Assembly (NCBI GenBank): GCA_021298195.1
Contig: JAJTEQ010000005.1
Location: 23,033-87,032, forward strand
Reading direction: 5' to 3'
DNA length: 64,000 nt
Source: Ilumatobacteraceae bacterium
GTDB lineage: Bacteria; Actinomycetota; Acidimicrobiia; Acidimicrobiales; Ilumatobacteraceae
Below the pieces are notes generated by a model that worked only from the letters and a program-made list of their open reading frames with translations, did no database searches and was not told the origin of the DNA. Positions 35,277 through 44,590 of the stretch are shown in pieces. Every line of letters begins with the position of its first letter. Position 1 is the first letter of the stretch. The position numbers and the translations under genes were made by a program.

Positions 35277-36404
35277 TTATGGACGAGTGACGGCCAGCAG
35301 GGGTACCAGCATTTCGTCCGCGGTCAGTGATCCGTGGCGCCCGATGAGACGAAAGGGCCCCGAGTCCAGGGGATCGTGGAACGTCGTCGCGGCATGGGGC
35401 GCCAGGGCCACGCTGCCGAGGCGACGGATCGCGGCATCCTGACCCCGTCCCCCGGGAGCGGGACCGAGCCACGCCTCGTCGACGACCTGTTCCTTGCTGG
35501 CGACCCACGCGACGTCGGAATAGAGGTCGCGGCAGATCCGTTCGAGTTCGACTTCGTGCCCGCGTTTGGCGTGCAGCCAACGGAATCGTCCCTCACCCGA
35601 CTGGTGGTGGACGTGGTCCATGAGACGCAACGGCAACTCGATGACGTTCTCGCCCACGTGCACTTGTCCGTGATCGGCCGTGATCACCAGGGTGGTTCCT
35701 GTCGGAAGAGCGTCGTGCAACGTGCGAGCGAGCCAGTCGACGAAGGAGAGTTCGTCCTCGTAATGCTCACCCAACCCGCATTCGTGGGCGATCTTGTCGA
35801 GTCCGTCGTAGTAGGCGTAGACGAAGGAGTGGCCGTCGTCGCGTACGAGACGCGAACACTGGGTCACGATGGAACTGGCCGAACGCCATCCGTGCGGTCG
35901 GGCACCGCGCAGGTGGGCGAAGGTGAACGGAGTCGCCTCCAGATCGACGCGGCTGACCACCGGGACGGAAATGCCCGCGAAGGGAGGGATCGGTTGAACG
36001 GTGGCCGGCTCGAACACCTTTCGCACGTCGCGGTCACTCACGGTCCAACGCAGGCTGTTCATCACGCCGTCACCCATGTCCATCCGGTAGCCGACGATTC
36101 CGTGCTCGATCGGCGTTGCTCCGGTGGTCAAACTGGTGAGCGCGCAGGCGGTGGTCGACGGACCCACGGTGGTGATCGGGCCGCCGACCAGAGAACTCAG
36201 GAAGGGTGCCCGATGGGATCGGGAGATCAGTTGATTCCAGCCGAGACCGTCGACGAGAAGCAGGACGATGTCACCGGCCGCTCGGAGAGGCTCGGGAAAC
36301 CAGCCCGGACGCCGCCCCGGACCGGCGAGAAGGCAACCCGGGACGATCCCGGAGATGTTCGCACCCGCGTAGTCCGGGAGAATGGGCGACGGTGTCACGG
36401 ACAC
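35277..36404 (-). CDS. Type I phosphodiesterase/nucleotide pyrophosphatase-like hydrolase
   Basis: A 375-residue alkaline-phosphatase-superfamily protein. Metal-site motifs are LLLVDGLGWNQL, the nucleophile Thr in GPSTTACALTSL, DGLDKIAHECG and VITADHGQVHV. There is no signal peptide, so it is probably cytoplasmic; the substrate is unknown. The start is a GTG at 36404. It precedes bpa by 7 bp and diverges from an Rrf2 regulator gene across 56 bp. Confidence 0.88.
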   Translation of the reverse strand: MSVTPSPILPDYAGANISGIVPGCLLAGPGRRPGWFPEPLRAAGDIVLLLVDGLGWNQLISRSHRAPFLSSLVGGPITTVGPSTTACALTSLTTGATPIEHGIVGYRMDMGDGVMNSLRWTVSDRDVRKVFEPATVQPIPPFAGISVPVVSRVDLEATPFTFAHLRGARPHGWRSASSIVTQCSRLVRDDGHSFVYAYYDGLDKIAHECGLGEHYEDELSFVDWLARTLHDALPTGTTLVITADHGQVHVGENVIELPLRLMDHVHHQSGEGRFRWLHAKRGHEVELERICRDLYSDVAWVASKEQVVDEAWLGPAPGGRGQDAAIRRLGSVALAPHAATTFHDPLDSGPFRLIGRHGSLTADEMLVPLLAVTRP

Positions 36405-36456
36405 ATCTTCGCCGATGGTTCGACCACCGGTGCACTCCGCCCGCTCATCGACCTTC

Positions 36457-36462
36457 TACGAT
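36457..36462 (+). promoter_or_regulatory. Putative -10 hexamer TACGAT of the Rrf2 gene
   Basis: TACGAT overlaps the annotated ATG at 36461 and lies 7 nt before the in-frame GTG at 36470. If it is the promoter, translation starts at the GTG on a leaderless message. Confidence 0.4.
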
Positions 36463-36916
36463 GACCGGTGTGCGAGTGTCGACCCGGGGTGACTATGCCT
36501 GTCGTGCGCTCTTGTCCCTGTCGCTCCATGCCGACGACCACGGCCCGACGTCCGTGCGCGACATCGCCGAACGCACCGGTCTCCCCCAGCCCTACCTCGA
36601 ACAGATCCTGCTGGCCCTGAAGGGAGCGGGACTCGTGCGTTCCAAACGCGGGGTGGGCGGGGGTTACACGTTGGCCCGTCCTCCGAGCGAGATTCGACTC
36701 AACGAGATCATCTCCGCTGTCGACGGCCCGATCACGTTGGGTGATTTCGGCGAGCCCCATCAGGATGGTTCGTGCGACCACGAGGGCCAATGCGTTCTGT
36801 TGGCGATCTGGAAACAGGCCGGCGACCACATGCGTCAACACCTCGAGGGATTCACGTTGGCCACGATCGCCGATGCGGCTCGCGGCAACGGGCCGTGGCC
36901 CGAATCCCTGCACTGA
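36461..36916 (+). CDS. Rrf2-family transcriptional regulator
   Basis: A 151-residue winged-helix regulator: RVSTRGDYACRALLSL, RDIAERTGLPQPYLEQIL and SKRGVGGGYTLARPPSEI. Rrf2 proteins such as IscR, NsrR and CymR often sense Fe-S clusters through three cysteines. Here only two are visible in the loop (GSCDHEGQC) plus one in DYACRA, so cluster binding is uncertain. The true start may be the GTG at 36470, which gives the family-typical MRVSTRGDYA and fits the upstream hexamer. Confidence 0.9.
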   Translation: MTGVRVSTRGDYACRALLSLSLHADDHGPTSVRDIAERTGLPQPYLEQILLALKGAGLVRSKRGVGGGYTLARPPSEIRLNEIISAVDGPITLGDFGEPHQDGSCDHEGQCVLLAIWKQAGDHMRQHLEGFTLATIADAARGNGPWPESLH

Positions 36917-36934
36917 CCAACCGGAATCTGTTCG

Positions 36935-37342
36935 TCAACGGACTTCGGCGGCGATGGCCGACAGGACGCCGTTCACGAAACGTCCGGAATCATCCGTGCT
37001 GAACCGTTTGGCCAGCTCCACCGCCTCGTCCAGGATCACCGCCGTGGGCACGTCGGCGCGCTGCATCAACTCGAAGGTCGCCACTCGCAGGATGTTCCGA
37101 TCCAAGGCGGGCATCCGTTCGATGGTCCATCCGGTCGAATGAGCGGTGATGGACGCGTCGATCTCGCTCTGATGTTCCATCACCCCCAGAACGAGAAGTC
37201 GCACCACCTGATCGACGGGAATCACTTGGGCGTCGACGACGTCACGGGGGGTGACGCCCTTCGACTCCGCTTCGTAGAGCAGCGTCAACGCCGACTCCCG
37301 GGCGACGGACCGCGGATCCTCGACCCCCGAACGCTTCGTCAC
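36935..37342 (-). CDS. nusB: Transcription antitermination factor NusB
   Basis: A 135-residue all-helical protein of the rRNA antitermination complex with NusE. It shows the family pattern ARESALTLLYEAESKG, ALDRNILRVATFEL, VILDEAVELAKRFSTDDSGRFVNGVL. It starts one base after the efp stop and is the last gene of the alaS-to-nusB operon. efp-nusB adjacency is common. Confidence 0.95.
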   Translation of the reverse strand: MTKRSGVEDPRSVARESALTLLYEAESKGVTPRDVVDAQVIPVDQVVRLLVLGVMEHQSEIDASITAHSTGWTIERMPALDRNILRVATFELMQRADVPTAVILDEAVELAKRFSTDDSGRFVNGVLSAIAAEVR

Positions 37343-37343
37343 G

Positions 37344-37907
37344 TCAGACTCGCGTGATGTAGTCGCCGGAGCGGGTGTCCACCTTCACCTTGTCACCGAT
37401 GTTCACGAAGAGCGGCACCTGAATGACCTTGCCGGTTTCCAGTTCGGCCGGCTTCCTCGCTCCGGACACGCGATCACCTTGGATGCCCGGTTCGGTGTTG
37501 GCGATGACCAACTCCACCGCGGCGGGAATCTCCACCGACACGATGTCGCCGTTGTGGATCGCGATGATGGCCACCATCGACTCGATCAGGTAGTCGGCGG
37601 CGTCACCGAGGGCGACCGGGGCCACGGACATCTGGTCGTAGCTGGCGGTGTCCATGAAGATGTAATCGTCGCCGTCTCGATACAGGAACTGCATGTCCTT
37701 CTTCTCGAGGATCGCCTGCTCCACGCGGATCCCGGCATTGAAGGTCTTGTCGAAGACGTTGCCGGTGCGCAGATTGCGCAACTTCGTGCGCACGAACGCT
37801 CCGCCCTTGCCCGGCTTCACGTGCTGGAACTCGACCACCTGGAACAAGCCGTTGTCGAGTTCGAGAGTGATTCCGTTCTTGAGATCGTTGGTGGTTATCG
37901 CGGGCAT
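37344..37907 (-). CDS. efp: Translation elongation factor P
   Basis: EF-P relieves ribosome stalling at polyproline. The 187-residue, three-domain product has [14 protein letters not shown], the modified-residue loop [13 protein letters not shown] (Lys at the tip) and the C-terminal signature [17 protein letters not shown]. The ATG at 37907 has GAAGGATCCCAC before it. Its first 13 bp overlap the end of the upstream peptidase gene. Confidence 0.96.
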   Translation of the reverse strand: MPAITTNDLKNGITLELDNGLFQVVEFQHVKPGKGGAFVRTKLRNLRTGNVFDKTFNAGIRVEQAILEKKDMQFLYRDGDDYIFMDTASYDQMSVAPVALGDAADYLIESMVAIIAIHNGDIVSVEIPAAVELVIANTEPGIQGDRVSGARKPAELETGKVIQVPLFVNIGDKVKVDTRSGDYITRV

Positions 37908-38971
37908 GTGGGATCCTTCGGGGAGCTGGTCAGATTCTCGTGGGATGAGTCCGTGACGAGGATCAGGTCCTCGATCCGCATCCCTCCGAAGCCACCACGA
38001 TAGAGCCCAGGCTCGATGGTCACGACATCCCCGGGACGCAAATCCGCTCGGGATGTTCCGTTGAGGAAGGGATTCTCGTGAATCAACAGACCGACGCCGT
38101 GACCAAGGCCGTGAGTGAACCATTCTTCGAGACCGTCTCGGGCGAGAACGGCACGGCAGGCGGCATCGATGTCGCGAACCGCGCGACCGGGTGCGACCAA
38201 GTCGAGCGCGGTCGCCTGGGCCTCGAGAAGCGTGCGGTACCAGTCAAGCAGCTCGGCGATCGGATCGCCCACGAAAAAGGTTCGCGTCATGTCCGAGTGA
38301 TAGCCGTCGATCAACGCACCGACGTCGATCACGACGGAATCTCCCGACTGAAAGACCCGTTCGGTGGGACGATGATGGGGACGCGCCGAATTGATCGGCC
38401 CACTCGCGACGATGGTGTCGTAGGAAGGACCATCGGCACCAAGTTCCCGCATACGCGCCTCGAGAACGTCGCGGACCGCGCGCTCGCTCACGCCGGGGCG
38501 CAACAATTCGAGGCACGATGCCAAGGCGTCATCGGCGATCCGGGCGGCCCGACGGACGGTGGCGATCTCCTCGGCGGTCTTCGCCCGCCGTAGGTTCGCG
38601 AGTTCGGCCGAGGCCGATGCGAGGCGCCGCCCGACCGCGGTGGCGATACGTCGCCAGGCGGAAACCGTCAGGTCGCCTTCTTGAACGGCGATCGTTCCCG
38701 ACGGTGCGACCCGTCCGAGGGTCTCGGCCATGACCTCAGCCGTTCGACATTCGACGACATCCACGTGGTTCGGCACCTGGCTTCGAGCTTGTTCCATGTA
38801 ACGACCGTCGGTGAGCAAGGTTGTGGAATCACGCGAAATCACGAGCCAGCCGTTGGAACCGGTGAAGCCGGAACACCAGCGGACGTCCTCGAGGTTCGAC
38901 AGGAGCAGAACTTCATGTTCCGTCCCCGCCAACGAGAACGCCAGCTGACACCGTTCGTCCGACGTCGTCAT
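37895..38971 (-). CDS. M24 Xaa-Pro dipeptidase/aminopeptidase
   Basis: A 358-residue creatinase/pita-bread metallopeptidase. The N-terminal creatinase domain ends near residue 120. The metal ligands are in [18 protein letters not shown] (two Asp), LGHGVGL (His), VTIEPGLY (Glu) and MRIEDLILV (Glu). It cleaves bonds next to proline. The ATG at 38971 shares a base with the aroQ stop (TGATG). The aroQ-pepQ-efp order is widespread in Gram-positive bacteria. Confidence 0.92.
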   Translation of the reverse strand: MTTSDERCQLAFSLAGTEHEVLLLSNLEDVRWCSGFTGSNGWLVISRDSTTLLTDGRYMEQARSQVPNHVDVVECRTAEVMAETLGRVAPSGTIAVQEGDLTVSAWRRIATAVGRRLASASAELANLRRAKTAEEIATVRRAARIADDALASCLELLRPGVSERAVRDVLEARMRELGADGPSYDTIVASGPINSARPHHRPTERVFQSGDSVVIDVGALIDGYHSDMTRTFFVGDPIAELLDWYRTLLEAQATALDLVAPGRAVRDIDAACRAVLARDGLEEWFTHGLGHGVGLLIHENPFLNGTSRADLRPGDVVTIEPGLYRGGFGGMRIEDLILVTDSSHENLTSSPKDPTCPR

Positions 38972-39408
38972 CACTCGGATGACCGAGTCGTGGCGACCCG
39001 GGCCGCGATCTCGTAACCCCGTAGCCCCAAACCGGCGATCGTGCACATGGCCTTGGGTGCGACGACGCTGGATCGCCGGAAAGGTTCCCGAGCGTGAGGA
39101 TTGGAAATGTGGACCTCGATGACCGGTCCCTCGAAGGCTCCGAGCGCGTCGTGGATGCTCCACGAGTAATGGGTCAGGGCACCGGCGTTGATGATGATCA
39201 CGTCGTGGCGTCCGCGCGCGGAATGGATGGCGTCGATCAGGTCTCCCTCGTGGTTCGACTGCCGGTCGTGCACGGTCCAACCGCGGCCCTCGGCGATTGT
39301 TCGCACGACGTTCACGTAATCGGCCAAGGTGCTGGTGCCATAGATCTCGGGTTCGCGACGACCGAGGAGGTTCAGGTTCGGACCGTGAAGAAGCAAAATG
39401 CTGGCCAC
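38971..39408 (-). CDS. aroQ: 3-dehydroquinate dehydratase, type II
   Basis: The third shikimate-pathway enzyme, 145 residues. It has ILLLHGPNLNLLGRREPEIYG with the catalytic Tyr, then QSNHEGDLID, the INAGALTHYS substrate loop and the catalytic His in VHISNPHAREPF. The GTG at 39408 is the only start compatible with the family N-terminus. A GGAGG abuts it too closely to be a good ribosome site. Confidence 0.93.
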   Translation of the reverse strand: MASILLLHGPNLNLLGRREPEIYGTSTLADYVNVVRTIAEGRGWTVHDRQSNHEGDLIDAIHSARGRHDVIIINAGALTHYSWSIHDALGAFEGPVIEVHISNPHAREPFRRSSVVAPKAMCTIAGLGLRGYEIAARVATTRSSE

Positions 39409-39454
39409 CTCCGGACAATACTCCCGCCGCAGACCGCGGTGACCGCCGTTTGGC

Positions 39455-40471
39455 TCAGGAGGCGAGATACTCGACGAGAACCGAGGACACGATGTCCGGT
39501 TCGATTCCGGGAACGACCTCGAGCCCACGGGAGGAGTCGAGAACGAAGGTGAGACCCGAGGTGGCCTTCTTGTCCCGAGCCATGGTGGCCATCAACGCAT
39601 CGACGTCGAGAGGCTCCGACGGTTTTTCGGCCAAGCCGTACACCTGACCCACGACCTCGCGGTGCCGTTGCACCCGATTCGCGTCGATCCGACCGAGACG
39701 ATGCGCCAGACGCGCGGCGAACACCAAGCCCATCGCGACCGCCTCGCCGTGCGCCACGGAATGTCGACCGACGGTTTCGATGGCGTGAGCCAAGGTGTGA
39801 CCGTAATTCAGCAGCGCCCGCGCACCACCCTCGCGTTCGTCGGCCGAGACGATACCGGCCTTGATCCGCGCGCACGTGGCCACCCGTTCGTCCAGTTCCA
39901 TGTCCAGCATCTCGTGCCCCGAGATGAAGTGGTACTTCGCGATCTCGCCCAACCCGCAACGGGTCTCGGTGGCGGGAAGGGAGGCGAGATGGTCGAGATC
40001 GCAGAGCACCGCGTCGGGTTGCCAGAAGGCACCGACGAGGTTCTTGCCCTCGGGAATGTTGACCCCCGTCTTGCCTCCGATCGCCGCGTCGACCATCGCC
40101 AACAACGATGTCGCGACGTGCACGACCGCCGTCCCCCGATGCCACGCCGAGGCGGCGAAGCCCGCGACGTCGGTGACCATTCCCCCGCCGACCGCGACGA
40201 CGACGTCGTTCCGGGTGAGGCCGAAGGTGGCGAAACCTCGACACAGATCCTCGATGGTGGTCAACGTCTTGTGTTCCTCGCCCCGACCGATCCGGAGCGT
40301 CGTGTGCGGGAAACCCCCGAGATCGATGGCGGGGAGACCTTCCTGCGTCACGATGACGGCGCGTCGCGCGGAGGCCGGAAAGAAACGCCCGACTTCGCCG
40401 CTGACGCCGCGTCCCACGATGACCGGATAGGACCGCTCGCCGAGCTCGACGATGACCTCGTGTCGGCTCAC
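39455..40471 (-). CDS. aroB: 3-dehydroquinate synthase
   Basis: AroB converts DAHP to 3-dehydroquinate using NAD and zinc. The 338-residue product has GGGMVTDVAGFAASAWHRG, GGKTGVN, the zinc ligands in GLGEIAKYHFI, LNYGHTLAHAIE and HGEAVAMGLV. The GTG at 40471 overlaps the aroK stop (GTGA); the frame extending to 40501 would overlap aroK further. Confidence 0.95.
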   Translation of the reverse strand: MSRHEVIVELGERSYPVIVGRGVSGEVGRFFPASARRAVIVTQEGLPAIDLGGFPHTTLRIGRGEEHKTLTTIEDLCRGFATFGLTRNDVVVAVGGGMVTDVAGFAASAWHRGTAVVHVATSLLAMVDAAIGGKTGVNIPEGKNLVGAFWQPDAVLCDLDHLASLPATETRCGLGEIAKYHFISGHEMLDMELDERVATCARIKAGIVSADEREGGARALLNYGHTLAHAIETVGRHSVAHGEAVAMGLVFAARLAHRLGRIDANRVQRHREVVGQVYGLAEKPSEPLDVDALMATMARDKKATSGLTFVLDSSRGLEVVPGIEPDIVSSVLVEYLAS

Positions 40472-40995
40472 CGTTCCAACTCCTTCACGGCGTCGACGCA
40501 CGTCCGGACGATCTGCTCGATGGCGAGTGCGTCGACGTCGATGATCACGTCGCTGATCTCGGCGTACATCGCGCGGCGCTCGGTTGCCATGAGCGTCAAC
40601 TTAGCGAGCGGATCCCCGTCGAGGAGAGGACGGTGGCCCGCCCCGCGTCGGGTCGCACCCGCGACCCGATCGACGAGCAACTCCGGTCGGGCTCGTAGCC
40701 AAATCACCGAATGATCATCGAGCAGACGGCGGTTCGTGTCGCGCAGGACGACACCGCCACCGGTGGCGATGACCGACGACACCTTCGTGTGGAGTGCCGA
40801 CTCCAGCGCTTCCGACTCGCGGTCGCGGAATCCGTTCTCGCCGTCCTCGGCGAAGATGTCGCGGATCGAACGACCGGTCGATGCCTCGACCCGAGCATCG
40901 GTGTCGATGAAATCCCGGCCGAGCGCGCGCGCCAACCGGCGACCCACAGTCGACTTGCCGCTCCCCATGAGGCCCACGAGAACCACGTGCCGCAT
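40468..40995 (-). CDS. aroK: Shikimate kinase
   Basis: A 175-residue P-loop kinase that phosphorylates shikimate at O3. It has Walker A GLMGSGKST, the substrate residues DTDARVEASTG, GFRDRESEAL, the GGGVVL loop and a lid Arg region RRGAGHRPLLDG. The ATG at 40995 lies 8 bp after aroC. Longer open frame upstream is antisense-like and overlaps aroC. Confidence 0.95.
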   Translation of the reverse strand: MRHVVLVGLMGSGKSTVGRRLARALGRDFIDTDARVEASTGRSIRDIFAEDGENGFRDRESEALESALHTKVSSVIATGGGVVLRDTNRRLLDDHSVIWLRARPELLVDRVAGATRRGAGHRPLLDGDPLAKLTLMATERRAMYAEISDVIIDVDALAIEQIVRTCVDAVKELER

Positions 40996-41003
40996 GGCCG
41001 AAC

Positions 41004-42158
41004 TCAACGGACCGAGGCGTTCGCCGCGTTCCGACAGAACTCGGCCAGCGAATCGCCACCGAATTTGCGTTGGGCCTCGGCGGCCAACACCAGAGCGACC
41101 ATGGTCTCGGCCACCACGCCCATCGCGGGAACGGCGGTGACGTCGGTGCGTTCCTTGAACGAGACGGCGGCGTCCTTGGTCACGACGTCGACGGTCGGCA
41201 GAGACGGCTTGTTCAAGGTGGCCAGCGGCTTCATCGCCGCACGGACCACGAGCAAACCTCCGTTGCTGATGCCACCTTCGGTGCCTCCGGCCAACGTCGT
41301 GTCCCGGGTGTAATCGCCCGCTCGGTCGTCCCAGCGCACGGCATCGTGGGCCGCACTTCCCCGCCGCCCGGCCACCTCGAAACCGTCCCCGATCTCGACA
41401 CCTTTCACCGCCTGGATGCTCATGATCGCCTGCGCCAGTGACGCGTCCAACTTTCGATCCCAATGAACGTGGCTGCCCAAGCCCACGGGAACCCCGTACC
41501 CGAGAACCTCGACGACGCCTCCGAGGCTGTCACCCTCCTTCGCGGCGAGTTCGACTTCGGCGATCATCCGGGCGGCGGCATCGGAATCGAAACAGCGGAC
41601 CGGCGATTCGTCCACCACGGCCAGATCAGCGAAGACGGGTCGTGACGCATCGGAGCGGACCGGACCCATCTGAATGACGTGGGAAAGAACCTCGACTCCG
41701 ATGTTGCGCAGCAACAGTTTGGCCAGGGTGCCGGCAGCGACGCGGGCGGCCGTTTCACGGGCGCTGGCTCGTTCGAGAACGTCGCGGGCGTCATCGAATC
41801 CGTATTTCTGCATGCCGGCCAGATCGGCATGACCCGGACGCACCCGCGTGAGGGGGGCCTTGGTGGACCCGGGTGCCGGGTTCATCTCATCGTGCCATTT
41901 GTCCGAGCGGAACCACTCGGTGTTCTTGATCTCGATCGCCACCGGTGATCCGAGGGTGCGGCCGTGTCGAACGCCGCCCACGAGGATCACCTCGTCCTGC
42001 TCGAAACGTTGCCGTGGACCGCGACCGAATCCGAGGCGACGACGGGACAATTCGGACTGAACGTCCTCCACCGTCACGGACAAGCCCGCCGGGAGGCCCT
42101 CGACGATGACCACCAGGGCCTGACCATGAGACTCTCCGGCGGTGAGGAAACGCAACAT
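41004..42158 (-). CDS. aroC: Chorismate synthase
   Basis: The last common aromatic-pathway enzyme, using reduced FMN. The product (384 residues) has [58 protein letters not shown] and the C-terminal [18 protein letters not shown]. The ATG at 42158 (MLRFLTAG) is preferred to a TTG three codons upstream. Confidence 0.96.
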   Translation of the reverse strand: MLRFLTAGESHGQALVVIVEGLPAGLSVTVEDVQSELSRRRLGFGRGPRQRFEQDEVILVGGVRHGRTLGSPVAIEIKNTEWFRSDKWHDEMNPAPGSTKAPLTRVRPGHADLAGMQKYGFDDARDVLERASARETAARVAAGTLAKLLLRNIGVEVLSHVIQMGPVRSDASRPVFADLAVVDESPVRCFDSDAAARMIAEVELAAKEGDSLGGVVEVLGYGVPVGLGSHVHWDRKLDASLAQAIMSIQAVKGVEIGDGFEVAGRRGSAAHDAVRWDDRAGDYTRDTTLAGGTEGGISNGGLLVVRAAMKPLATLNKPSLPTVDVVTKDAAVSFKERTDVTAVPAMGVVAETMVALVLAAEAQRKFGGDSLAEFCRNAANASVR

Positions 42159-42180
42159 CGTGGTCAAGGTTACCGGTGAG

Positions 42181-43032
42181 TCAGCCCAGTGCCCGTCGAG
42201 CGGCGCGCGTCATCGAGGTGACATCGGGTCGCCGGCCGGTCCACAAGACCTGCTGCCGAACCGCTTGGAGGATCAACATCCGCAGCCCGTCGATCGTTCG
42301 ACATCCGGCCGACTCGGCCTGGTCGAGCAAGGCGGTCCGCAACGGGTGGTACACGATGTCCGCCACGACCTGGGAAGAGTTCAGGACACCGTCGGGCAAG
42401 GGGCTGACCGGCTCCCCCATGCCGACGCTGGTGGCGTTGATCACGACGTCGCAACCGTGAACGACCGCGGGCAGATCATCATCGGAAACGACCGTGCCGC
42501 GACCACCAGCCAACGGGAGGAGCCGTTCTGCGTTCCGAGCGGTGCGGTTGTGAAGATGTATCGACCCGCACGAGGTTCGCGCCAATGCGTCGACGATCGA
42601 TCGGGCCGCGCCACCCGCGCCGAGGACGAGCACCCGTCGATCGCTCAGTGAGACACCAGCTTCGAGGAACGCGTCGCAGAGTCCGTCACCGTCGGTGCTG
42701 TGACCCACGAGCTCACCGCTGTCACTCCTCACGATCGTGTTGACACTCGAGAGTGTCGCCGCCGAAGCGTCCAACCGATCGACGAGATCGGCGACCGACT
42801 GCTTGTGGGGCATCGTGACGCTCACTCCGGCGATCGACGAACCCCGCAACATGGAAACGAAATCCGGCAAGGCCTCGGCGGACACGCGAAGGGGTGCGTA
42901 CGTCCAATCCAGGTCGAGACTCTCGAACGCGGCGTTGTGAATGACCGGGGACAGACTTCGCTCGATCGGATCGCCGATGACCACCGCGAGCTTCGTGCGA
43001 CCGGTGACGATCCTCTCATTTCCGGGGTTCAC
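42181..43032 (-). CDS. aroE: Shikimate dehydrogenase
   Basis: A 283-residue NADP-dependent enzyme reducing 3-dehydroshikimate. It contains [11 protein letters not shown], the catalytic Lys in [26 protein letters not shown], the Rossmann [11 protein letters not shown] and the NATSVGM segment. The GTG at 43032 overlaps the mltG stop by four bases (GTGA), so the longer frame to 43170 is rejected. Confidence 0.94.
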   Translation of the reverse strand: MNPGNERIVTGRTKLAVVIGDPIERSLSPVIHNAAFESLDLDWTYAPLRVSAEALPDFVSMLRGSSIAGVSVTMPHKQSVADLVDRLDASAATLSSVNTIVRSDSGELVGHSTDGDGLCDAFLEAGVSLSDRRVLVLGAGGAARSIVDALARTSCGSIHLHNRTARNAERLLPLAGGRGTVVSDDDLPAVVHGCDVVINATSVGMGEPVSPLPDGVLNSSQVVADIVYHPLRTALLDQAESAGCRTIDGLRMLILQAVRQQVLWTGRRPDVTSMTRAARRALG

Positions 43033-44174
43033 AGGATTCCCGCCTCGATGGCTCTCTGCACGTTGGCCAGATGTTGTTCCAAGGTGGCCGCGAAGGTGTG
43101 TCGGCCATCCTCGTCGGCCAACACATAGTAGAGATAGCGACACTCGCTGACCGGAGTGATTTCGGCGCACAACGGATCGCCCGCGAAGGGATTCGGCGCC
43201 GGATATAGGGCCGCCGCGATCGACTCCCGTCCGGGGTTGGCGATCGGAGTGGGTGGGAGCCCCGTGTTGATGTACGTGTTGTACGGGGTCTGGAGCGCCT
43301 TGAGTTCGGCGAACGGCCGCGACGGATCCTGACGGTACAGCAGAGTCGCGTCGATCTCGAGCGGCATACCGAGCTCGAGACGGTTGTAGATGACCCGCGC
43401 GATCAGGTCCCGGTCGTCGTCCAACTTCGCCTCGCGCTCGATCATGGACGCGATGATCAGCACCTCGTACGGAGTGCGTCCGACCAGGGCCGGCGCGTCA
43501 TCGAGGCCTTCTTGTCGACCGACCCGTTCCATCAGCGAGATCATGTCGCGCAGAACCTGGGCGGCCGTGGAATCACCAGCGATCAGATATGTGTCGGGAA
43601 ACAGAAGACCTTCGAGGCTCGAGATCGTGTCAGGTTGGTATCGGGAACGGACCACTGACGTCAGGTCGCCCAGGCCGGAGTCGGCGACGAAATCTTCGAC
43701 GGCGATCGAGCCCAGCTCGTCGGCGACCCGCTCGGCCACCTGTTCCACGGTGAACCCTTCCGGAAACGTCACCTTGAAGTAGGTCTCGTTCGGTGGCGTT
43801 CGCAGAACCCGCAACAGATTGCCCATGTGATCACGGGGCCGCATCGTGTAGTACCCGGGAGCGACGTCGAGACCACCCTTCTCGCCGACGTAGCGCACGA
43901 ACACCGAGGCATCGACGATGAAGCCTTCGGATTCGAGATCGCGGGCCAGGGAACCGACATCGGACCCGTCGACCACCTGGAAGACGTCGGCGGCCAGAGG
44001 GTCGCCGGGCGGGTTGACCTTGCGCAGATAGGTCAACTGATCGACACCGAACCACACGATCCCGATCATGGCGATGGCGAGGCTGGCCGAGATGATGGTG
44101 CGTCGCCAGCGCTTCCAGCGCGGAGAAGTGATCCGGAGTTCCGGTGTCAGACGTTCGTGATCGAGGTCCGTCAC
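43029..44174 (-). CDS. mltG: Endolytic murein transglycosylase MltG
   Basis: MltG cleaves nascent glycan strands and limits their length. The 381-residue product has one membrane helix (about residues 25-45), a LysM-like domain and the YceG catalytic domain with the active-site Glu in IIASMIEREAKLDDDRD, SNRL-like IYNRLELGMPLEIDATLLY and NTYINTGLPPTPIANPG. The GTG at 44174 overlaps the ruvX stop (GTGA); an ATG at 44198 is an alternative with a larger overlap. Confidence 0.93.
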   Translation of the reverse strand: MTDLDHERLTPELRITSPRWKRWRRTIISASLAIAMIGIVWFGVDQLTYLRKVNPPGDPLAADVFQVVDGSDVGSLARDLESEGFIVDASVFVRYVGEKGGLDVAPGYYTMRPRDHMGNLLRVLRTPPNETYFKVTFPEGFTVEQVAERVADELGSIAVEDFVADSGLGDLTSVVRSRYQPDTISSLEGLLFPDTYLIAGDSTAAQVLRDMISLMERVGRQEGLDDAPALVGRTPYEVLIIASMIEREAKLDDDRDLIARVIYNRLELGMPLEIDATLLYRQDPSRPFAELKALQTPYNTYINTGLPPTPIANPGRESIAAALYPAPNPFAGDPLCAEITPVSECRYLYYVLADEDGRHTFAATLEQHLANVQRAIEAGIL

Positions 44175-44590
44175 TGGGGACACCCCCGGTCGAGCCATGA
44201 CTGCAACATCACCGCCGCGGCGACACGATCGACGTACCGGCGACGGCGACTCGCCGAGATGTTGGCCTCCTTGAGAGCTCGATCGGCGGCGACGGTCGTC
44301 ATACGTTCGTCGAAGAGAATCACGGGCACGTCGAGAACGGTAGCGAGAAGCGCCGCTTCACGCTGGGCGGCCTCGGCCGCCATTCCCAGTTCTCCGTTCA
44401 TCTGGATGGGGAGACCGATCACCACGATCTCCACTTCCTCGTCCATGATGATCCGCGCGAGGGATGCGTGATCGGAGCGAGTGGAGTGTGAACGTTCGAG
44501 CGTCGACAGAGGTGTCGCGATGGTTCCACTGAGGTCGCTCGTGGCCAATCCGATCCTTTTCGTGCCGAGGTCGACGCCGAGTGCCCGCAT
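44171..44590 (-). CDS. ruvX: Holliday junction resolvase-like RuvX/YqgF
   Basis: A 139-residue RNase H-fold protein: RALGVDLGTKRIGLATSD at the N-terminus, IVVIGLPIQMNGE, FDERMTTVAADRAL and the C-terminal Asp in VDRVAAAVMLQSWLD. YqgF proteins act on pre-16S rRNA 5'-ends in E. coli, and a junction-resolvase role has been proposed. The start shares one base with the alaS stop. The alaS-yqgF-mltG-aroE order is typical of actinobacteria. Confidence 0.94.
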   Translation of the reverse strand: MRALGVDLGTKRIGLATSDLSGTIATPLSTLERSHSTRSDHASLARIIMDEEVEIVVIGLPIQMNGELGMAAEAAQREAALLATVLDVPVILFDERMTTVAADRALKEANISASRRRRYVDRVAAAVMLQSWLDRGCPQ